Source of the DNA: CAZLCC01 sp964570845
GTDB taxonomy: Bacteria; Patescibacteriota; Saccharimonadia; Saccharimonadales; Saccharimonadaceae
Assembly (NCBI GenBank): GCA_964570845.1
Contig: CAZMZB010000001.1
Coordinates: forward strand, 248,001 to 312,000
Direction of reading: 5' to 3'
DNA: 64,000 bases
A model generated the notes under the pieces. The model was not told the origin of the DNA. It searched no databases and was given only the letters and a program-made list of their open reading frames with translations. Position 1 is the stretch's first letter. The number at the start of each line of letters is the position of its first letter. Shown here in pieces: positions 9,722-18,766 of this stretch. The translations under genes and the position numbers were made by a program.

Positions 9722-11429
9722 TATAGCCGCCGCACTACCGCAATCAAAACAATGGAGGCTTGCTTTAGCCGCCTTACTTTCTTTTGCGTTTTGTCTTCTT
9801 TTTTCTTCAGCGTCTCACGCTGCTTTTAATGCTGGCAACATCATCTCAAATAGCGTTTTTACAAACTATAACAGCATGAACGCAACACAAATTCAGCAAT
9901 TTCTTAATAGCAAAAACTCTGTTTGCCTGAAAGATACTAATAAAAAATATCAGAGCCTTGTTGATGACAACGGTGACGGAGTAGTCGCAGATGGAGGTTC
10001 TGAGAGCTATGGTCGCCACGCCCCAATGACCGCCGCTCAACTTATTAATGCTGCAGCAAAGATATATAAAATTAACCCACAAGTAATCTTAGTAACCCTT
10101 CAAAAAGAACAGGGCCTCATTACTCGAACCGATTGCCCTCAATGGCGATATAATACGGCTCTCGGCTATGGCTGTCCTGATACAGCCCCCTGTGATAACT
10201 CAGCATTTGGCTTTACACGACAAATTGACTACGGTACATATCACTTTAGGGGCTATTTTAATGATTCCCTCACTTACGTACCGTTTGGTACTGGCAATCA
10301 TCGTATCTATTACAATCCCAATCAATCTTGTGGGTCCAGTATTGTCAATATACAAAACCGGGCAACAGCCTCACTCTATAGTTATACACCCTATCAACCA
10401 AATGCAGCTGCACTCGCTGCAGGTTATGGTGAAGCTCCCTGTGGTGCCTACGGCAATCGTAATTTCTATCTTTTCTTTACAAGCTGGTTTGGAAGCACTC
10501 AAGCAACCTATAACTTTGAAAAAATGGAAACTGCTCGCTATCTCATCCCCAAGCAAGATGGAGTACGAAAAATTAATTTATCTACTGGTGAAGTAACCGA
10601 TGCAGCCCTTAACGAGGGTCAGCTTGTCTATTTCACCGGACGTGTCATGTATCAAGGTGGTTGGTGTCTTCGCTCGCAATATGATCGAGACAACGATAAT
10701 AAATACTGTGTCCCTTTTAGTGCATTAAAGGAGGTGGAACTTAATTTTACCAATATATCCAACACCCGTATCAAAATAACCAATAGTCAAGCAATAAAAT
10801 ATAATCCTATAACTAAATCTAGTTTATCTGTACTCAATAATGAGCAGGTTTTAACTGTGTCACAAAGATTTACTTTTGATAATGTAGAATATTATCGATC
10901 TGCCTATGATGTGACCAACAATAACGCGTACGGTATACGCACGTCTGATGCACAACCCTATACCCTTCAGTTAGACGAGATTCCTGAAGTAAACCTCTAT
11001 ATTAATAGTAAGGCGAGCAATCTCCGGAAGACAGATCTGTGGACCATGAGTCCAGCCTCTAGTGTTCAGCCCCTATCGTACCGTCAGCAAATAGTATTTG
11101 TTGCCACTACTAGAGTTAACGGTGTTGATTATTATATATCTAAGCATGACTACAACTCGGGCAACCCAAGCTATGCAGTTCAAGCGTCAATTCTATCCCC
11201 ATTTATTTATGAGGGCTTCGTTACTCCCCGTAATATGCGGGTATCGAAACAAACTTGTAAATTCGATTTGGCTTCAAAAGCAAATACTTCTGTTTGCTAT
11301 CAACCAGGGGAGCTCCTATTTTTCAAGACAAAGACTACTGTTGATGGTAAAATTTGGTATCGATCAAGCTGGGAAACAGACCATAACACGAACCTAGTTA
11401 TTAACCCTCAGGATGTTGTTGAGCTTTAA
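9711..11429 (+). CDS. Secreted protein with actinobacterial-type wall-hydrolase-like domain plus C-terminal beta repeats
   Basis: The chosen start is the ATG at 9711, which has AAGGAG at 9701-9706 inside the previous gene; a GTG at 9693 is less likely. A signal peptide (hydrophobic LALAALLSFAFCLLF, cleavage near SHAAFN) precedes a roughly 230-residue domain. That domain has FNAGNIISNSVF, VILVTLQKEQGLI with a candidate catalytic Glu, GCPDTAPCDNS and PYQPNAAAL...YGNRNFYLFF. I know this pattern from secreted proteins of Actinobacteria, often loosely annotated as hemagglutinin or glucosaminidase-like. It is followed by about four repeats of roughly 75 residues with ARYLIP- and NLRK-like starts. 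Export is well supported; a lysozyme-like activity is inference. Confidence 0.65.
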   Translation: MFNSIAAALPQSKQWRLALAALLSFAFCLLFSSASHAAFNAGNIISNSVFTNYNSMNATQIQQFLNSKNSVCLKDTNKKYQSLVDDNGDGVVADGGSESYGRHAPMTAAQLINAAAKIYKINPQVILVTLQKEQGLITRTDCPQWRYNTALGYGCPDTAPCDNSAFGFTRQIDYGTYHFRGYFNDSLTYVPFGTGNHRIYYNPNQSCGSSIVNIQNRATASLYSYTPYQPNAAALAAGYGEAPCGAYGNRNFYLFFTSWFGSTQATYNFEKMETARYLIPKQDGVRKINLSTGEVTDAALNEGQLVYFTGRVMYQGGWCLRSQYDRDNDNKYCVPFSALKEVELNFTNISNTRIKITNSQAIKYNPITKSSLSVLNNEQVLTVSQRFTFDNVEYYRSAYDVTNNNAYGIRTSDAQPYTLQLDEIPEVNLYINSKASNLRKTDLWTMSPASSVQPLSYRQQIVFVATTRVNGVDYYISKHDYNSGNPSYAVQASILSPFIYEGFVTPRNMRVSKQTCKFDLASKANTSVCYQPGELLFFKTKTTVDGKIWYRSSWETDHNTNLVINPQDVVEL

Positions 11430-12619
11430 TTTCTTTTTAGGACTTTGACCTTAAAAAGGATGGCCTTTACTAGTCTCTTAATTGAAGTGATTATACCTGG
11501 TTGACGTTCGTTTGAGAGAAGGTTGCGCAACTCCTCAAGCTGCTTTTTTTGCTGTTCACTACCCTTGAGTTCTTCATATAGAATAGGTGGAATAGCCCAT
11601 TTGTGTTTGAACTTAAATGAATCCCAACTCTCTTCAGATATTTTTGTAATTGCACTAAAAAACTCTGCACTTGTCACGAGCTCTTCTATGGTTAGAGATC
11701 CCATGTAACTTTTACCGCTATCAAAACCGGTATATTTAGTGGATATTTTTTCTAACTCTTTTCTAAGTTTTTTATATTCATCTGGGTTTTTGGGAGGCTT
11801 GTTAATATCATATTGTATTGACTTTACATCGTTAATAAATTCTTCCGCTGTCATATTATTAACCAAGTCAAACAATCCATTAAAACGATCTTTGAAATCA
11901 ATATTATCACCGTTCTTCTCGATGATAAACAGCGCTTTACCGCCAACAGCAACTGTTGGCAAAGTAGCATGAAGGCGAGTAGTAACAACGCAGTGCGCAG
12001 ACTGGTACATATATAAATAATATCGTGCTAAGGCAAGATTTTCTTCTATTGTTGTGTCTTGAGTGCGCTCAACATCCATCCTAACAACCTTTCGATGGGT
12101 TTTTTGTTTAATGGCATCATACACCGCATCAGACACATTAACGGCTAATATGAAGTCTTTTCTTTTAACTCTTTCGTCAGCATTTAGAGTAAGTGTCATG
12201 CATCCCGAAAAATACGTGTTGACCCCATGTTTTTTTAAGAGTCTATATGTGAACATGTCACGAGAACCAACTGGGCTAAACTTCCGAAGAAATGCGATGC
12301 TTTCACGACTAGTAAATTTTTTTAATGCAGCACCCTGGTCGTGGAGTGGGTTTATATGAATAGAAGTTAGTAATGGTTTAAGCATATTATTGCTTGGAGG
12401 CCAGTATTGATAGCCTCCAAGATACCACCCATTCATAATTACTTTTAATTCCTGGTTTTTCTTAAGAGTTATTTCATTAACCTTATCGAGTCTATCTCTG
12501 TCAACATAATAGTCAATTCCTGGAATGAACCGAAGTGCAGCAAGTGACTGAATATCATCACCAACATTCATGCACTTAACAACAAATAATCCATATTTTG
12601 TATTATTTTTTGTTGCCAT
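11426..12619 (-). CDS. Polysaccharide pyruvyl transferase family protein
   Basis: The 397-residue protein has the family's N-terminal NVGDDIQSLAALRF motif and the C-lobe signature VVTTRLHATLPTVAVGGKALFI, where the R-L-H element belongs to the PEP-binding site. It would add a pyruvate ketal or a related group to a sugar of the exported glycan, or act as a glycosyltransferase-like member of the superfamily. It lies 30 bp downstream of the Wzt gene and is probably in the same operon. Its stop overlaps the convergent secreted-protein gene by 4 bp. The final 30 residues are basic (IKRLVKAILFKVKVLKRN) and may contact the membrane. Confidence 0.8.
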   Translation of the reverse strand: MATKNNTKYGLFVVKCMNVGDDIQSLAALRFIPGIDYYVDRDRLDKVNEITLKKNQELKVIMNGWYLGGYQYWPPSNNMLKPLLTSIHINPLHDQGAALKKFTSRESIAFLRKFSPVGSRDMFTYRLLKKHGVNTYFSGCMTLTLNADERVKRKDFILAVNVSDAVYDAIKQKTHRKVVRMDVERTQDTTIEENLALARYYLYMYQSAHCVVTTRLHATLPTVAVGGKALFIIEKNGDNIDFKDRFNGLFDLVNNMTAEEFINDVKSIQYDINKPPKNPDEYKKLRKELEKISTKYTGFDSGKSYMGSLTIEELVTSAEFFSAITKISEESWDSFKFKHKWAIPPILYEELKGSEQQKKQLEELRNLLSNERQPGIITSIKRLVKAILFKVKVLKRN

Positions 12620-12649
12620 AACAAGCCTATCCTTGTAGTATCTTTTTCA

Positions 12650-13816
12650 TTAATTTATTTTGTAGCTTTCTTTTGGTCGCCAAAATTCTCTACCAACCCC
12701 ATTAGATAGTTCAAATGTAATAATATTATCAAATAGCGCATAGTTACGGCTTCTGTCTATCTTTTTTATACCTATCTGAACACTAAATACTCCGTCAGGG
12801 AAAATATTATCAACATAAATCTTAAAACGGTTTACTTTATTAAAGTCAATCTTTTCATTAATCTTTTCATCACTCGTAAAACGATAGACCACCTCTCCAC
12901 TACTCTTACTTATTACAAAAGTCATTACCAAATCTTTACCCACCTGTTTTAAAGGTGTTATTGCAAAATCAAACAATAGTTCTTTTTTTGTATTCTCAAA
13001 ATCTGCCTTCACCTTAAAATAAGTACTTTCAGAAAGTAGAGATTCGTGCTTATTCACTTTGGCACTGTTTTCAAGATTTAATTCACGATATATCTGTGCT
13101 ATTTCTAGCGGGTTTCCAACCACTGTCCTGTGACCCTTATCAATTAATATTGCTCTTGTGCAAAATTGTTGTACAGCCTCCATAGAGTGGGTGACTAGAA
13201 TTACTGTTTTTTTGTCCTTTTTCAACTTTGCAAAGTATTCATAGCACTTTCTTTGAAATGCTTCGTCGCCCACTGCCAAAACTTCATCAAGCAAAAGTAT
13301 GTCCGATTCTGCTCTTATTGCGATTGAGAAAGCCAACCGAACCTGCATACCCGAAGAATAGTTTTTCAATTTCTCTTCCATAAAGTCATGAAGTTCTGCA
13401 AAATCTACAACTTCTTCGTACATAGATTCCATCTCTTCCTTACTGAAGCCAAGTAATGCACCGTTTAGAAATACATTTTCTTTCCCCGTAAGTTCCGGAT
13501 TAAAGCCAACCCCAAGCTCAATGAATGGTACAAGGGACCCGTTGACCACAACACTTCCGCTATCTGCATTGTATATTTGTGCAATTATTTTCAATAGAGT
13601 GCTTTTGCCACTTCCGTTCCTTCCTACAATTCCAAAGAATTCGCCTTTTTTAATTTCAAAAGAAACATCATTAAGGGCAGTATGTTCTCTGTAGCCTCTT
13701 TTTCTGCTAAAAAAATTGACTGTATGCTGTTTAATTCCAGAAGATTTGTCTAGAGGTATTTTAAAGCCCTTTGATACATTACTGACAACAACCACATTTT
13801 CTGCGTGTTTATCCAT
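12650..13816 (-). CDS. Polysaccharide ABC exporter ATPase (Wzt/TagH type)
   Basis: The 388-residue protein has an N-terminal ABC ATPase: Walker A GRNGSGKST (about 65-73), the TagH/Wzt-type signature NYSSGMQVRLAFS, Walker B ILLLDEVLAVGDE and a switch histidine in VTHSMEAV. A C-terminal domain (about 260-388) ends with a beta-rich module like the Wzt carbohydrate-binding domain, which recognises the finished polymer end. It pairs with the permease gene that abuts it upstream (stop at 13817, start at 13816). Together they would move a lipid-linked polysaccharide across the membrane. Confidence 0.88.
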   Translation of the reverse strand: MDKHAENVVVVSNVSKGFKIPLDKSSGIKQHTVNFFSRKRGYREHTALNDVSFEIKKGEFFGIVGRNGSGKSTLLKIIAQIYNADSGSVVVNGSLVPFIELGVGFNPELTGKENVFLNGALLGFSKEEMESMYEEVVDFAELHDFMEEKLKNYSSGMQVRLAFSIAIRAESDILLLDEVLAVGDEAFQRKCYEYFAKLKKDKKTVILVTHSMEAVQQFCTRAILIDKGHRTVVGNPLEIAQIYRELNLENSAKVNKHESLLSESTYFKVKADFENTKKELLFDFAITPLKQVGKDLVMTFVISKSSGEVVYRFTSDEKINEKIDFNKVNRFKIYVDNIFPDGVFSVQIGIKKIDRSRNYALFDNIITFELSNGVGREFWRPKESYKIN

Positions 13817-14629
13817 TTACACATTCTCCGCAAAACTCTTTGAGCTTTTCTTAAAATAAATGCTTGCAGCAATAACGCTAAACCCAACAATCATAAACGG
13901 TATATAAGCATACCAATAATTTTGGAATAGCTCGTATGTAGTAATGGTCTGGGGGGTAATGAGTAAATAGCGTGCGTCTTGAATCATCTGAGCCATTGGA
14001 TTAAGCATCAGTATTTTTGCTGCAAACTCACTTTGTTGCATAACTATAGATAGTGGGTATAAGATTGGGGTTGCGTAAAATGCTCCTTGAATCCCTACCT
14101 CCCATAAATAATTAATGTCTCTAAACTTTACGTAAAATGCTGAAAGAAAGAATGACAAGGCTAGTGCAAAGATGTATAGTTCAAGAATAACTAATGGTAA
14201 AAGTAGTGCGCTCCAAGTTAACTCTACGCCATTAATCCATATAAAGAAAAAGACAACTAATAGGTTAAGTAGTAGGTTTATCAGGGCTGAAGTGGTACCA
14301 GCGATAATAATAATATACTTAGGAAAGTTGATTTTTCTAATTAAATCACCTCTTGAAACAATTGCTGAAAGCCCTTGGGCAGTAGCCTCTGTAAAAAAAC
14401 TCCAAAGTACAATACCAAGTAAGAGGTAGACAGGAAAGTGGGGGATGTCTGCTCCAAGCTTTAAAAACTGGCCAAAAACTATATAGAGTATGGTAAAAAG
14501 AAACAACGGCTTTAAAAGTGACCACAAATATCCAAGAACTGACCCCTGATAGCGAAGTTTAAAATCCGTGATAACTAACTCTCGCAAAAGAATGCGGTTT
14601 TTTCGACTAGCAATGTTTGAGATTTTCAT
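13817..14629 (-). CDS. Polysaccharide ABC exporter permease (Wzm/TagG type)
   Basis: The 270-residue protein has six hydrophobic segments and the ABC-2 export permease pattern. The N-terminal amphipathic stretch LLRELVITDFKLRYQGSVLGYLWSLLKPL is characteristic of Wzm/TagG/KpsM. A later segment AFYATPILYPLSIV and LNPMAQMIQDAR correspond to the conserved region before the last helices. It forms the membrane channel driven by the adjacent ATPase. It is divergently arranged with the GT2 gene at 14665, only 35 bp away. Confidence 0.88.
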   Translation of the reverse strand: MKISNIASRKNRILLRELVITDFKLRYQGSVLGYLWSLLKPLFLFTILYIVFGQFLKLGADIPHFPVYLLLGIVLWSFFTEATAQGLSAIVSRGDLIRKINFPKYIIIIAGTTSALINLLLNLLVVFFFIWINGVELTWSALLLPLVILELYIFALALSFFLSAFYVKFRDINYLWEVGIQGAFYATPILYPLSIVMQQSEFAAKILMLNPMAQMIQDARYLLITPQTITTYELFQNYWYAYIPFMIVGFSVIAASIYFKKSSKSFAENV

Positions 14630-14664
14630 AAGTACAGAGTTAATTATAGAATAGAGACTAAGAT

Positions 14665-15687
14665 ATGAACAGACTTGCAGTTGTTGTACTAAATTGGAAC
14701 GGTATTGAAGATACTCTTAAATGTATTGATTCTCTGTTTGAGCAAACATTTAAAACCTTTGAGGTCATTGTGGTAGATAATGGTTCAAAAGATAGTTCAA
14801 GGAAACTTTTGGACAAGAAACAAAAAAAGGTGGGTAGGGAAAAGTTGCATATTGTTTATCTTCCTGAGAATACTGGGTTTACGGGTGGCGTTAACACAGG
14901 AATTAACTATGCGTTAGCTCGAGATTTCGACGGTATTGCTTTATTTAACAATGATGCCGTTGCTGACAAAAATTGGCTAAAAGAGTTAGCACACAGCATG
15001 AGCCTGCAACCACACACTGGCATCGTCACGGGCTTACTATTGCACGCAGATGGAAAAACAATTGATAGCACTGGAGATTGGTATTCAACCTGGGGTTTAA
15101 GTTTCCCACGCTCTCGCAATAAACCGCGACGAAACGCACCGAAAGCGGGGTATGTGTTTAGTGGTAGCGGCGGAGCTAGTTTGTATCGGGCAAAAATGCT
15201 CGAAGAAATTGGTAATCTTGATCAAAAATTCTTTGCTTACTACGAAGATGTTGATATTAGCTTTCGCGCGCAACTAGCTGGTTGGGAAGTATATTATAAC
15301 CCCAAGGCAATTGCTTATCACAAACAAGGAGCTACAAGCAGCAAGCTATCCGGATTCACTACCTATCAAACGTTTAAAAATTGGCCGCTTCTGTTTATTA
15401 AGAACGTACCCAGTGAGCTCTTCTTAAAAATTGGTGTTCGACTTTGGTTAGCCTATACTCTTCTTTTCTTAAACACGATTCGAAATAAAACCTTCTGGCC
15501 AGCTTTAAAAGGTTGGCTTATAGGTATTTGGCTTATATTCACCCATGCTATTCCGGAGAGGATTGTTATTCAAAAAGATAAAGTGGTGGAGGCAAAATAC
15601 ATTGAAGAGTTGCTGTGGGACGGAATTCCGCCCGACCAAACAGGCTTACTAAAATTTCAACGATTTTTCTCGAGGAGGAAAAGATGA
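14665..15687 (+). CDS. Family 2 glycosyltransferase, rhamnosyltransferase-like
   Basis: The 340-residue enzyme starts LAVVVLNWNGIEDTLKCIDS, with VDNGSKDSS, FNNDAVADKNWL as the acidic donor-site loop, and AYYEDVDISFRAQLAGW with YNPKAIAYHKQG, a layout shared with dTDP-rhamnosyltransferases and GlfT-like enzymes. A moderately hydrophobic stretch near 255-290 may dip into the membrane. It is followed by an overlapping GT4 gene whose ATG at 15684 lies within its final codons, so the pair is coupled. The donor sugar is unproven; no rhamnose biosynthesis genes are in the window. Confidence 0.85.
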   Translation: MNRLAVVVLNWNGIEDTLKCIDSLFEQTFKTFEVIVVDNGSKDSSRKLLDKKQKKVGREKLHIVYLPENTGFTGGVNTGINYALARDFDGIALFNNDAVADKNWLKELAHSMSLQPHTGIVTGLLLHADGKTIDSTGDWYSTWGLSFPRSRNKPRRNAPKAGYVFSGSGGASLYRAKMLEEIGNLDQKFFAYYEDVDISFRAQLAGWEVYYNPKAIAYHKQGATSSKLSGFTTYQTFKNWPLLFIKNVPSELFLKIGVRLWLAYTLLFLNTIRNKTFWPALKGWLIGIWLIFTHAIPERIVIQKDKVVEAKYIEELLWDGIPPDQTGLLKFQRFFSRRKR

Positions 15688-16781
15688 AAATAGCGATTGA
15701 TGCTCGCATTATTAACTCCTCTACTGGAAGGTATGTTGAACGACTGCTTGATTACTTACAAGATATTGACACTAAAAATGAATACGTTGTTTTGGTGCCA
15801 CCGAAAGATCGTGATTTCTGGAAGCCAAGGGTTAAAAATTTTATTATTAAAACAATCTCCTATGATAATTATAGTTTGGGTGAGCAGATTGGTTTTTTAA
15901 GGTATTTAAATAAACTGGATGCAGATTTAGTACATTTTTGCATGCCGCAGCAACCGATTTTCTACAACAAGCCACACGTAACAACGGTGCATGATCTTAC
16001 ACTTTTAAAAACCTATAATTCAGACAAAAACTGGTTGGTCTTTCACCTAAAACAGTTTGTGGGAAAATTTGTGTTTAAGCTAGTTGGCAGAACTTCTGCG
16101 CACATTATCACTCCAAGCGAATATACAAAACAAGAATACATGAAGTTTGCTGGTATTCCTGCAAAAAAAGTAGCAGTGACCTATGAAGCAGCTGGCATCA
16201 AAGATACTCGTGCTAAGCACTATAAGCTCCCCTATAAAAAGTTTTTACTGTATGTTGGACAGCAGAGTGATTATAAAAATATCAAACGACTCATCCAAGC
16301 ACATCAATCGTTACTCAAAAAATATCCTGATCTAGGACTGGTATTGGTTGGCGCAAAGAATGCTTCGGCGAAACAAAATGAGACGTGGACAAAAGAAAAT
16401 GGTTTTAACAATATTACTTTTACGGGCTTTGTTTCTAATGAGGAGCTTGCGTGGCTATTTAAAAATTGTCGCGTATACGTCTTTCCTTCTCTCATGGAGG
16501 GGTTTGGCTTGCCGGGCTTAGAAGCTATGGCTTATGGTGCACCGGTCGTGAGTAGCAATGCAACCTGTCTCCCTGAAGTATACGGTGAAGCAGCTGAGTA
16601 TTTTGACCCATTGAACATAGATGACATAGCTCATTCTATTGAAAAAGTTTTAACAAGCGAAAAACGAAGAGTTGAGCTGGTAAAAAAAGGCTATTTACAG
16701 GTGAAAAAATATTCTTGGCGAGTAATGGCTCAGCAAACACACCGAGTTTATATGCATGCACTAGGGCTTAAGGATAAATAG
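15684..16781 (+). CDS. Family 4 (GT-B) glycosyltransferase, mannosyltransferase-like
   Basis: Start chosen at the ATG at 15684 (MKIAIDARI), which has a strong GAGGAGG ribosome site just upstream; the frame is open 69 bp further but without a site. The 365-residue protein has HVTTVHDLTLL, ITPSEYTKQEYMKF, KKFLLYVGQQSDYKN (the start of the C-lobe), FTGFVSNEELAWLFKNCRVYVFPSLMEGFGLPGLEAMA (the EGFGLPxLEA donor-site helix) and VVSSNATCLPEV. These are the hallmarks of GT4 enzymes such as WbaZ-like mannosyltransferases. Its 3' end overlaps the convergent GT-C gene by 21 bp. Confidence 0.88.
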   Translation: MKIAIDARIINSSTGRYVERLLDYLQDIDTKNEYVVLVPPKDRDFWKPRVKNFIIKTISYDNYSLGEQIGFLRYLNKLDADLVHFCMPQQPIFYNKPHVTTVHDLTLLKTYNSDKNWLVFHLKQFVGKFVFKLVGRTSAHIITPSEYTKQEYMKFAGIPAKKVAVTYEAAGIKDTRAKHYKLPYKKFLLYVGQQSDYKNIKRLIQAHQSLLKKYPDLGLVLVGAKNASAKQNETWTKENGFNNITFTGFVSNEELAWLFKNCRVYVFPSLMEGFGLPGLEAMAYGAPVVSSNATCLPEVYGEAAEYFDPLNIDDIAHSIEKVLTSEKRRVELVKKGYLQVKKYSWRVMAQQTHRVYMHALGLKDK

Positions 16782-18281
16782 TCTCACTAGGTTTTGCGCC
16801 TGCTGGTTAGTTGATTGAACCGTGTGATTCGGCCAATACCAGTTTTGCTTGCTATAAAGAACATAGGTAGTCGCACCTGCTCCTTGCGTGAAAAGCAATA
16901 ATGAAATACCAAGTAGTATTCCTTTTATATACCGTTTTTTGATAGCAGCAGAAATGGCATAGGCCCCCATTGCCATGAGGGGAATTAAAAATGGAATAAA
17001 ATATCTTCCCTGGGTGGCTACGGGTAATCCATAAGTTGTGTAATCTGAATAGTTTTTGATCCATAGGGCCGCTGCATATAACCCAATGCTAACCAAGAAT
17101 AGATAACGAATTTTCTTGAGTTTCAGCTTTGGCCACGTAATAATTGTTGCCGCCACAGAGCCGATAAGGACTGCCCATCCCGTTATGCGTAACATGATAT
17201 TGCCTGTTGTGTAGTCAAGCTTTCCCAGTGGTTTCCTGACCTCAACTTCTCCTCCTGTATATGCCCCTGCCCTAAAAAGATCGTTAAAGATATGAGGCAC
17301 CCATCGGTAGACGGTATATTCAACCGGATTCCACAGTGACCACTGTTCTTTTTCATATCTCTGCGTCCAACTAGTATTGCGATCCCAAATATTATATTGT
17401 GAGCAAAGCTCTTTGCTATGGATCTGATCACATTTTGGCTCAAGCGATCGATATACTAAGAGATTGCCGCCATATCGTTCTACAAAAAGCCCCCCGCCCA
17501 CAAGAAGCGTTATGCTCAGTAGAACTATAAGTGGTTTGGCTAATTTTTTACTTTGTTTTAATAGCACGCTTAGGGTTTCTCTTTTGTACTCCCTCCACAG
17601 TGATATGGCTATGAATAGTATTGTGGCAACAAAAACAGGCAGAAAGGTAAACTTCGCGAGAGAGCCAAATAACCCAATACACAGCGTTGTCACCACCCAA
17701 GGAAATTGATTCTGAGAGCGTTGTACACTTTTGAGAGCTGTGTAAAAAATCCCAGCAGTGAATATCATGATGAGGTTGTCATAATTGATGTGTGCTGCTG
17801 TGAACGGCACAAGGGGTATAAGCGTAAAGAAGAAAACTACCAGGTTACTTAGTACACTTGAAAAACCACCAAGAAGCAGTGTTCTTCTAAATAACCATAG
17901 GCTTATTGCCACAAAGCCAATATTAATGATTCTTAAGAAAACAACCTGAAGCGCTAAATCATTCGTAAGCAAGGTAATAAATCGATAAGGAAAACTCATG
18001 AGCCAGTGAAATAGATAGGACGTAGAGCGTGTAAGATCACCATGAAAGACCGTTTCGGGTGCTTGGTGAACAATGAGCGGACTGAGTTGGTGCGAATACA
18101 CCTCAATGATGCCGAGATGAAACTCTTCATCAAACATCATAGGATAGACTGCAGATAATGCAATCCATGATGCGTTAATAATAAATAGCAGTACTACTAT
18201 CCAAAAGAAGAGACTGCTGGAAACAAAACGTATAAAAAACGATTGATTCTTATGCTTTGAAGGCTTGGCTTTATGCTGCAT
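16761..18281 (-). CDS. Polytopic GT-C type glycosyltransferase-like membrane protein (copy 2)
   Basis: The 506-residue protein is the paralogue of 3294-4745. It has about ten hydrophobic helices, an acidic FDEEFHLG motif after helix 1 (the candidate catalytic loop), and the same conserved LMSFPYR, HINYDNL, LAKFTFLP and terminal YWPNH elements. Large extracytoplasmic loops contain cysteine pairs (PKCDQIHSKELC) matching those of copy 1. Such proteins typically add a sugar from a polyprenyl-phosphate donor on the outer membrane face. It begins 9 bp after the jag stop region and marks the border between the glycan locus and the origin region. Confidence 0.65.
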   Translation of the reverse strand: MQHKAKPSKHKNQSFFIRFVSSSLFFWIVVLLFIINASWIALSAVYPMMFDEEFHLGIIEVYSHQLSPLIVHQAPETVFHGDLTRSTSYLFHWLMSFPYRFITLLTNDLALQVVFLRIINIGFVAISLWLFRRTLLLGGFSSVLSNLVVFFFTLIPLVPFTAAHINYDNLIMIFTAGIFYTALKSVQRSQNQFPWVVTTLCIGLFGSLAKFTFLPVFVATILFIAISLWREYKRETLSVLLKQSKKLAKPLIVLLSITLLVGGGLFVERYGGNLLVYRSLEPKCDQIHSKELCSQYNIWDRNTSWTQRYEKEQWSLWNPVEYTVYRWVPHIFNDLFRAGAYTGGEVEVRKPLGKLDYTTGNIMLRITGWAVLIGSVAATIITWPKLKLKKIRYLFLVSIGLYAAALWIKNYSDYTTYGLPVATQGRYFIPFLIPLMAMGAYAISAAIKKRYIKGILLGISLLLFTQGAGATTYVLYSKQNWYWPNHTVQSTNQQAQNLVRLFILKP

Positions 18282-18290
18282 AAGAGGAGG

Positions 18291-18764
18291 TTATTCTTCC
18301 TCTTCAGGCTTCTTTCTAATGACAACGTGCCGGTCGTGCCGGTCGCCTTCAGAGACTGTTTCCAGGCTAGGGTGTTCAGCAATCACTTGATGCACCACTC
18401 GTCTATCGGCCGCATTCATCGGTTGTACTCGATATGGCTCACCTGTTTCTTTTACCTGCTGTAGCCATTCCTCCACTTGTCGTGCCAGTCGCTCTGCTCG
18501 CTGTCGTTTATAGTCTGCGATATCTATATTAACTCTCTGTAGCTCTGCCTGCTTGTTGCGTAGCGTTGTGGAAACAAGAAACTGTAGGCTACGAAGTGTC
18601 TCTCCCCGCTGGCCAATTAAGAACCCGTTGAGATGAGTCGAAGGAACGCTCAATTCAATCACTTCTTCATCACTACTCGCGCCTATATCTGTGTTTAAGC
18701 CAAAAAACGACAAGATATCTTCAAGATACTTTTTAGCATATCGAATTGATTCATCTCTATCCAT
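18291..18764 (-). CDS. jag: Jag/KhpB-type RNA-binding protein (KH + R3H), lacking the Jag_N domain
   Basis: The 157-residue protein contains a KH-like domain (about 30-95) with the GxxG-type loop IGQRGE in LNGFLIGQRGETLRSLQ, and a C-terminal R3H domain (about 100-157) with the diagnostic R-x3-H in DRRVVHQVI. Usual Jag/KhpB/EloR proteins also have an N-terminal Jag_N domain and a linker, both missing here. It follows yidC with only 2 bp between stop and start, the classical yidC-jag pair. Relatives bind mRNA and influence cell elongation and division in Gram-positive bacteria. Confidence 0.88.
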   Translation of the reverse strand: MDRDESIRYAKKYLEDILSFFGLNTDIGASSDEEVIELSVPSTHLNGFLIGQRGETLRSLQFLVSTTLRNKQAELQRVNIDIADYKRQRAERLARQVEEWLQQVKETGEPYRVQPMNAADRRVVHQVIAEHPSLETVSEGDRHDRHVVIRKKPEEEE

Positions 18765-18766
18765 AA

